Assembly: GCA_028622995.1 (NCBI GenBank) | Contig: JAJQJQ010000024.1 | Location: 1,426,001-1,490,000 of the forward strand | Length of the DNA stretch: 64,000 nt | Direction of reading: 5' to 3' | Source: Panagrolaimus kolymaensis | Taxonomy: Eukaryota > Nematoda > Chromadorea > Rhabditida > Panagrolaimidae | Shown here: piece after piece, positions 58,631 to 64,000 of the stretch | Position numbering within the stretch: the first letter of the stretch is position 1 | How the letters are laid out: each line of letters begins with the position of its first letter | Made by a program: the position numbers and the translations under genes | Notes under the pieces: model-generated | Told to the model about the DNA's origin: nothing | Seen by the model: the letters and a program-made list of their open reading frames with translations, nothing else | Databases searched by the model: none

Positions 58631-61600
58631 TCCTCTAAACACAGAAAAATTTATGGGAGGTTCCCATCCTATTAAAGTGGTTAGTAACTATTTCAAAACT
58701 AATTATATATCATTATTTAATGCTATTTATCATAATATCTTGGCTTTTTAACGATTAATTAGCATAATTTAAAGTTTTTCGCGAAAATCACAGTTTTTTG
58801 ACTAAAACTTTTTTTCCATTCAATGGTTTAACTATGAAACTAGGAGGTGCAGAACTTCAGAATATGACAAATTTGATTTTCCTTTTTATATTTTAACTAA
58901 AGTTATTGGGCTTAGAGAAAAGTTGGCCCCGTTTGCATTATTAAGGTACCATTTTTTTTTTTCAAAAATCGATGAAAAAATTTTGCAACATGCATTTTCC
59001 CTTCCTTTGTCGCACTTGCTCAGTGGTGGAAGGCGGTGTATTGAAAGGTTGATGGAAGTTCGAAACCGCGGAGATGTAAATAATTTTTTTGAATATCTTT
59101 AACTATAAAATGGAGGGAAATATTATTAAAATAATTTATGCTAATTTTATAACATAATTAGAATAATAAAAAAGCGATATTTATCGAAAAATTAGCATAT
59201 TTTTAATGTTTTTGACCAAATTTGGGGTAATGTATCTTTGGTTGATCGATCTTTTGGTGGATTTTCGATGGTTTTTGTGTTTATGGATTTTGGGTTTATG
59301 GATCTGTGAGTGGATTTTTATGGATTTTTACCGTTCTTTGAGTGGATTTAGAAAAATTCTTGGATTGATTTTGAATGATCCACGGGTTGATTTTTATGGA
59401 TCTTCGGGTGGGTTATGATAGATCCTTCCGCGGAATTTGAATGATCCTTGGGTGAATTTCCATGGATCTTTCAACTGTTTTCGGTGGATTTTCGTGGATA
59501 TTTTGGTGGATATTAGGAGAGCTTCGGGTGGATATTTGACTAAGGTAGATCGAACTTTTGGTTGATCGATCTTAGGGTGGATGTATCTTTAGGTGGATTT
59601 TTATGGATCTCTTTACTGTTTTGGGTGGATTTCTCGGTATCTTTGGGTTGATGGATCTTTGGGTTGATGGATCTTTGGGTTGATGGATCTTTGGGTTGAT
59701 GGATCTTTGGGTTGATGGATCTTTGGGTTGATGGATCTTTGGGTGGATTTCTCGGTATCCTTGGGTTGATAGATCCTTGGGTTGATAGATCTTTGGGTTG
59801 ATGGATCTTTGGGTTGATGGATCTTTGGGTGGATTTCTCGGTATCCTTGGGTTGATAGATCTTTGGGTTGATGGATCCTTGGGTTGATAGATCTTTGGGT
59901 TGATGGATCTTTGGGTTGATAGATCTTTGGGTTGATGGATCTTTGGGTTTATGGATCTTTGGGTTGATGGATCTTTGGGTGGATGGATGATAACTTCCAC
60001 TTCAAGGGGCGCGAAGCGCCCCTTTTTTCATTCTCCTTACTACATATTTGGTATCAAAATGAAGAGCTCATTCTTATCTATTTTAATTTATATTTTTTTT
60101 TTAAAAACATATGTGGATCCCGTGTCACTGGTTCCTCTAAACACAGAAAAATTTATGGGAGGTTCCCATCCTATTAAAGTGGTTAGTAACTATTTCAAAA
60201 CTAATTATATATCATTATTTAATGCTATTTATCATAATATCTTGGCTTTTTAACGATTAATTAGCATAATTTAAAGTTTTTCGCGAAAATCACAGTTTTT
60301 TGACTAAAACTTTTTTTCCATTCAATGGTTTAACTATGAAACTAGGAGGTGCAGAACTTCAGAATATGACAAATTTGATTTTCCTTTTTATATTTTAACT
60401 AAAGTTATTGGGCTTAGAGAAAAGTTGGCCCCGTTTGCATTATTAAGGTACCATTTTTTTTTTTCAAAAATCGATGAAAAAATTTTGCAACATGCATTTT
60501 CCCTTCCTTTGTCGCACTTGCTCAGTGGTGGAAGGCGGTGTATTGAAAGGTTGATGGAAGTTCGAAACCGCGGAGATGTAAATAATTTTTTTGAATATCT
60601 TTAACTATAAAATGGAGGGAAATATTATTAAAATAATTTATGCTAATTTTATAACATAATTAGAATAATAAAAAAGCGATATTTATCGAAAAATTAGCAT
60701 ATTTTTAATGTTTTTGACCAAATTTGGGGTAATGTATCTTTGGTTGATCGATCTTTTGGTGGATTTTCGATGGTTTTTGTGTTTATGGATTTTGGGTTTA
60801 TGGATCTGTGAGTGGATTTTTATGGATTTTTACCGTTCTTTGAGTGGATTTAGAAAAATTCTTGGATTGATTTTGAATGATCCACGGGTTGATTTTTATG
60901 GATCTTCGGGTGGGTTATGATAGATCCTTCCGCGGAATTTGAATGATCCTTGGGTGAATTTCCATGGATCTTTCAACTGTTTTCGGTGGATTTTCGTGGA
61001 TATTTTGGTGGATATTAGGAGAGCTTCGGGTGGATATTTGACTAAGGTAGATCGAACTTTTGGTTGATCGATCTTAGGGTGGATGTATCTTTATGTGGAT
61101 TTTTATGGATCTCTTTACTGTTTTGGGTGGATTTCTCGGTATCTTTGGGTTGATGGATCTTTGGGTTGATGGATCTTTGGGTTGATGGATCTTTGGGTTG
61201 ATGGATCTTTGGGTTGATGGATCTTTGGGTTGATGGATCTTTGGGTTGATGGATCTTTGGGTTGATGGATCTTTGGGTGGATTTCTCGGTATCCTTGGGT
61301 TGATAGATCTTTGGGTTGATGGATCCTTGGGTTGATAGATCTTTGGGTTGATGGATCTTTGGGTTGATAGATCTTTGGGTTGATGGATCTTTGGGTTTAT
61401 GGATCTTTGGGTTGATGGATCTTTGGGTGGATGGATGATAACTTCCACTTCAAGGGGCGCGAAGCGCCCCTTTTTTCATTCTCCTTACTACATATTTGGT
61501 ATCAAAATGAAGAGCTCATTCTTATCTATTTTAATTTATATTTTTTTTTTAAAAACATATGTGGATCCCGTGTCACTGGTTCCTCTAAACACAGAAAAAT

Positions 61601-63355
61601 TTATGGGAGGTTCCCATCCTATTAAAGTGGTTAGTAACTATTTCAAAACTAATTATATATCATTATTTAATGCTATTTATCATAATATCTTGGCTTTTTA
61701 ACGATTAATTAGCATAATTTAAAGTTTTTCGCGAAAATCACAGTTTTTTGACTAAAACTTTTTTTCCATTCAATGGTTTAACTATGAAACTAGGAGGTGC
61801 AGAACTTCAGAATATGACAAATTTGATTTTCCTTTTTATATTTTAACTAAAGTTATTGGGCTTAGAGAAAAGTTGGCCCCGTTTGCATTATTAAGGTACC
61901 ATTTTTTTTTTTCAAAAATCGATGAAAAAATTTTGCAACATGCATTTTCCCTTCCTTTGTCGCACTTGCTCAGTGGTGGAAGGCGGTGTATTGAAAGGTT
62001 GATGGAAGTTCGAAACCGCGGAGATGTAAATAATTTTTTTGAATATCTTTAACTATAAAATGGAGGGAAATATTATTAAAATAATTTATGCTAATTTTAT
62101 AACATAATTAGAATAATAAAAAAGCGATATTTATCGAAAAATTAGCATATTTTTAATGTTTTTGACCAAATTTGGGGTAATGTATCTTTGGTTGATCGAT
62201 CTTTTGGTGGATTTTCGATGGTTTTTGTGTTTATGGATTTTGGGTTTATGGATCTGTGAGTGGATTTTTATGGATTTTTACCGTTCTTTGAGTGGATTTA
62301 GAAAAATTCTTGGATTGATTTTGAATGATCCACGGGTTGATTTTTATGGATCTTCGGGTGGGTTATGATAGATCCTTCCGCGGAATTTGAATGATCCTTG
62401 GGTGAATTTCCATGGATCTTTCAACTGTTTTCGGTGGATTTTCGTGGATATTTTGGTGGATATTAGGAGAGCTTCGGGTGGATATTTGACTAAGGTAGAT
62501 CGAACTTTTGGTTGATCGATCTTAGGGTGGATGTATCTTTATGTGGATTTTTATGGATCTCTTTACTGTTTTGGGTGGATTTCTCGGTATCTTTGGGTTG
62601 ATGGATCTTTGGGTTGATGGATCTTTGGGTTGATGGATCTTTGGGTTGATGGATCTTTGGGTTGATGGATCTTTGGGTTGATGGATCTTTGGGTGGATTT
62701 CTCGGTATCCTTGGGTTGATAGATCTTTGGGTTGATGGATCCTTGGGTTGATAGATCTTTGGGTTGATGGATCTTTGGGTTGATAGATCTTTGGGTTGAT
62801 GGATCTTTGGGTTTATGGATCTTTGGGTTGATGGATCTTTGGGTGGATGGATGATAACTTCCACTTCAAGGGGCGCGAAGCGCCCCTTTTTTCATTCTCC
62901 TTACTACATATTTGGTATCAAAATGAAGAGCTCATTCTTATCTATTTTAATTTATATTTTTTTTTTAAAAACATATGTGGATCCCGTGTCACTGGTTCCT
63001 CTAAACACATAAAAATTTTAGGGTGGTTCCCTTCCTATTAAAGTGGTTAGTAACTATCTCAAAAGTAATAATATATCATTATTTAATGCTATTTATCATA
63101 ATATCTTCGCTTTTTAACAATTAATTTGCATAATATGTGAATTTTCGCGAAAATAACTGTTTTTTGACTAAAACTTTTTTTCCATTCAATGGTTTAACTA
63201 TGAAACTAGGAGGTGCAGAACTTCAGAATATGACAAATTTGATTTTCCTTTTTATATTTTAACTAAAGTTATTGGGCTTAGAGAAAAGTTGGCCCCGTTT
63301 GCATTATTAAGGTACCATTTTTTTTTTTCAAAAATCGATGAAAAAATTTTGCAAC
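58631..63355. repeat. ~1.45-kb tandem repeat, three full copies and one partial
   Basis: Copies start with TCCTCTAAACAC at 58631, 60133, 61581 and 62997, giving unit lengths 1502, 1448 and 1416 bp. Full copies are almost identical outside the internal minisatellite. The fourth copy is cut after ~360 bp at GCAAC (about 63355), and its first ~190 bp are more diverged. Each unit has an AT-rich part, a region of degenerate GGATCNT/GGATTT motifs, a 16-bp minisatellite, and a GC hairpin GGGGCGCGAAGCGCCCC. The hairpins are at 60006-60022, 61454-61470 and 62870-62886. Open stretches within, including one reading NPKIHQPKDPSTQRS-type repeats, are artefacts of the minisatellite. Confidence 0.93.
59636..59990. 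repeat. 16-bp minisatellite (copy 1 of the large repeat)
   Basis: Units of TTTGGGTTGATGGATC with variants (GATAGATC, CCTTGGG), interrupted by blocks reading GGTGGATTTCTCGGTAT. Equivalent arrays are at about 61140-61435 and 62588-62850. Copy-number change of this unit (for example 1448 versus 1416 bp, exactly two units) explains part of the length difference between the large repeats. Confidence 0.9.
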
Positions 63356-63965
63356 CTTTTGTGGCATTATTAACTAATTGGCTAATAAAAAATTTTGATC
63401 TCAATGGAAAAATAAGCCAATAAATTAAAGAGCAAATATTAATAATCATCAATGCTTGAAAATAAAACCATAAAATCAAAAAAATCATTTCCACTAATAA
63501 ATTATTCGATAATTTGCAATCCACAAATTTTCTTGACATTGTGGTTAATGGACCTTCACCAAGCTCCCGAATAAGGAAGGTACATACAGTAACTCGTGGG
63601 AACATTCCAGTTTCACCCCATTCAAGACGATTTAACAAATTTTCAATTATTTTAATTCCCAATAAATCAACTTTTTGATCCGCGACGAGAATGGTCAACA
63701 TGAAAAACTAAAATAAGATTTTGTTTTTAATATTTATACTTCAATTATAATAAATTACTTACAATTATGATGTTATTAATGATATTCATCAATTTAACAC
63801 ATAAAAATGATCGATATAAAAATTTGCCGCTTATTAAATTTTTTCGACGTTGATTTGCACAATTTTTGAAATGTTTAAGATAACCATCAACATATTTACA
63901 CTGATCTTTTACATTAATCAAATAATTTTCAACCATAGCATTCATAAATAATTCGAATTTGAAGG
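63252..63965 (-). CDS. Innexin gap-junction protein, 3' part, with repeat-derived end
   Basis: Partial: the 5' exons lie beyond the right edge. Exons 63965-63763 and 63707-63252 (phase 0 junction, GTAAGT...TTTTAG). Innexin features are clear: GKFLYRSFLCVKLMNI (second half of the cytoplasmic loop and helix 3), EWGETGMFPRVTVCTFLIRE, the conserved extracellular Cys near VDCKLSNNLL, and helix 4 (MIFLILWFYF, then INICSLIYWLI). After SQLVNNATKG the frame enters sequence of the tandem repeat (from about 63355 leftwards). It adds about 34 residues (SSIFEKKKWYL...) before TAA at 63252. Typical innexins have their own cytoplasmic tail here, so the native tail seems to be lost. It may be a truncated but functional gene or a decaying one. 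Confidence 0.8.
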
Positions 63966-64000
63966 CTAAAAAATGGAATAAAAATAAAATTTTAATTAAT

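Noticed and set aside
59572..60000. Minus-strand open frames with repeated NPKIHQPKDPSTQ-type motifs (also in the other two copies)
   Set aside because: They are translations of the 16-bp minisatellite. The period is not a multiple of three, so a 48-nt triplet of units makes a 16-residue pattern automatically. No gene context.

Overview
The window looks like nuclear DNA of a nematode. It is AT-rich, most genes are split by short introns (about 45-70 bp, donors near GTAAGT/GTATGT, acceptors TTTTTAG or TTTCAG), and genes are densely packed on both strands. It carries a nematode cuticle collagen, an innexin, and many proteins closest to known nematode/metazoan families. All exon joins below were read by hand from splice signals and reading phase. 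No prediction tool, transcript or database search was used. Species cannot be named; a free-living or clade IV-type rhabditid is a guess.

Layout, left to right. 1-494: 5' end of an endonuclease/exonuclease/phosphatase-family gene leaving the window. 1370-4834: PP4 regulatory subunit 3 (SMEK/SMK-1). 5878-6660: ESCRT-III CHMP5. 6805-7130: an orphan 3' exon resembling ADCK1. 8055-8735 and 13562-14290: two copies of a four-helix membrane protein gene inside a duplicated ~1.25 kb block. Between them lie a degenerate tRNA-Ser, a small single-pass membrane protein and a Pax1/9-type paired-domain gene. 15032-16490: SUN-domain nuclear envelope protein. 17227-22150: NAA35, a small two-helix membrane protein and a TMEM186-like protein, all on the minus strand. 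22880-24684: mitochondrial PGS1.

24685-27271 has no genes and holds a fold-back element with perfect 133-bp inverted arms around a GC-rich GGAGGC/GCCTCC core. Then come a cuticle collagen (27272-28368), V-ATPase c'' (28724-29817), a peptide O-xylosyltransferase of the SQV-6 type (30760-33888), a cysteamine/N-cysteine dioxygenase (34342-35143), a long ubiquitin-like/BAG6-like protein (36400-40189), TIP41 (41618-42886) and S-adenosylmethionine synthetase (44365-45985). 45986-47943 is repeat DNA including a 78-bp tandem array. 47944-54786 (minus) has a pseudokinase with a long unrecognised tail, mitochondrial ribosomal protein S12 and a LOTUS-Tudor protein. 55604-56648 has two tandem short RRM proteins. 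56723-58264 is the complex I assembly factor NDUFAF1/CIA30. 58631-63355 is a ~1.45-kb tandem repeat with an internal 16-bp minisatellite. It runs directly into the coding end of an innexin gene that leaves the window at the right.

Functional themes. Many products are mitochondrial: PGS1, TMEM186-like, NDUFAF1, MRPS12, the two SLIRP-like RRM proteins and the ADCK1 remnant. TMEM186 and NDUFAF1 belong to the same complex I assembly complex in mammals. PP4R3 and TIP41 both act on PP2A-family phosphatases. The most unusual items are the GC-core fold-back element, the pseudokinase with a ~500-residue unknown tail, the repeat-derived C-terminus of the innexin, the orphan ADCK1 exon and the segmental duplication. 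I did not find evidence strong enough to call any of them a new biological system.
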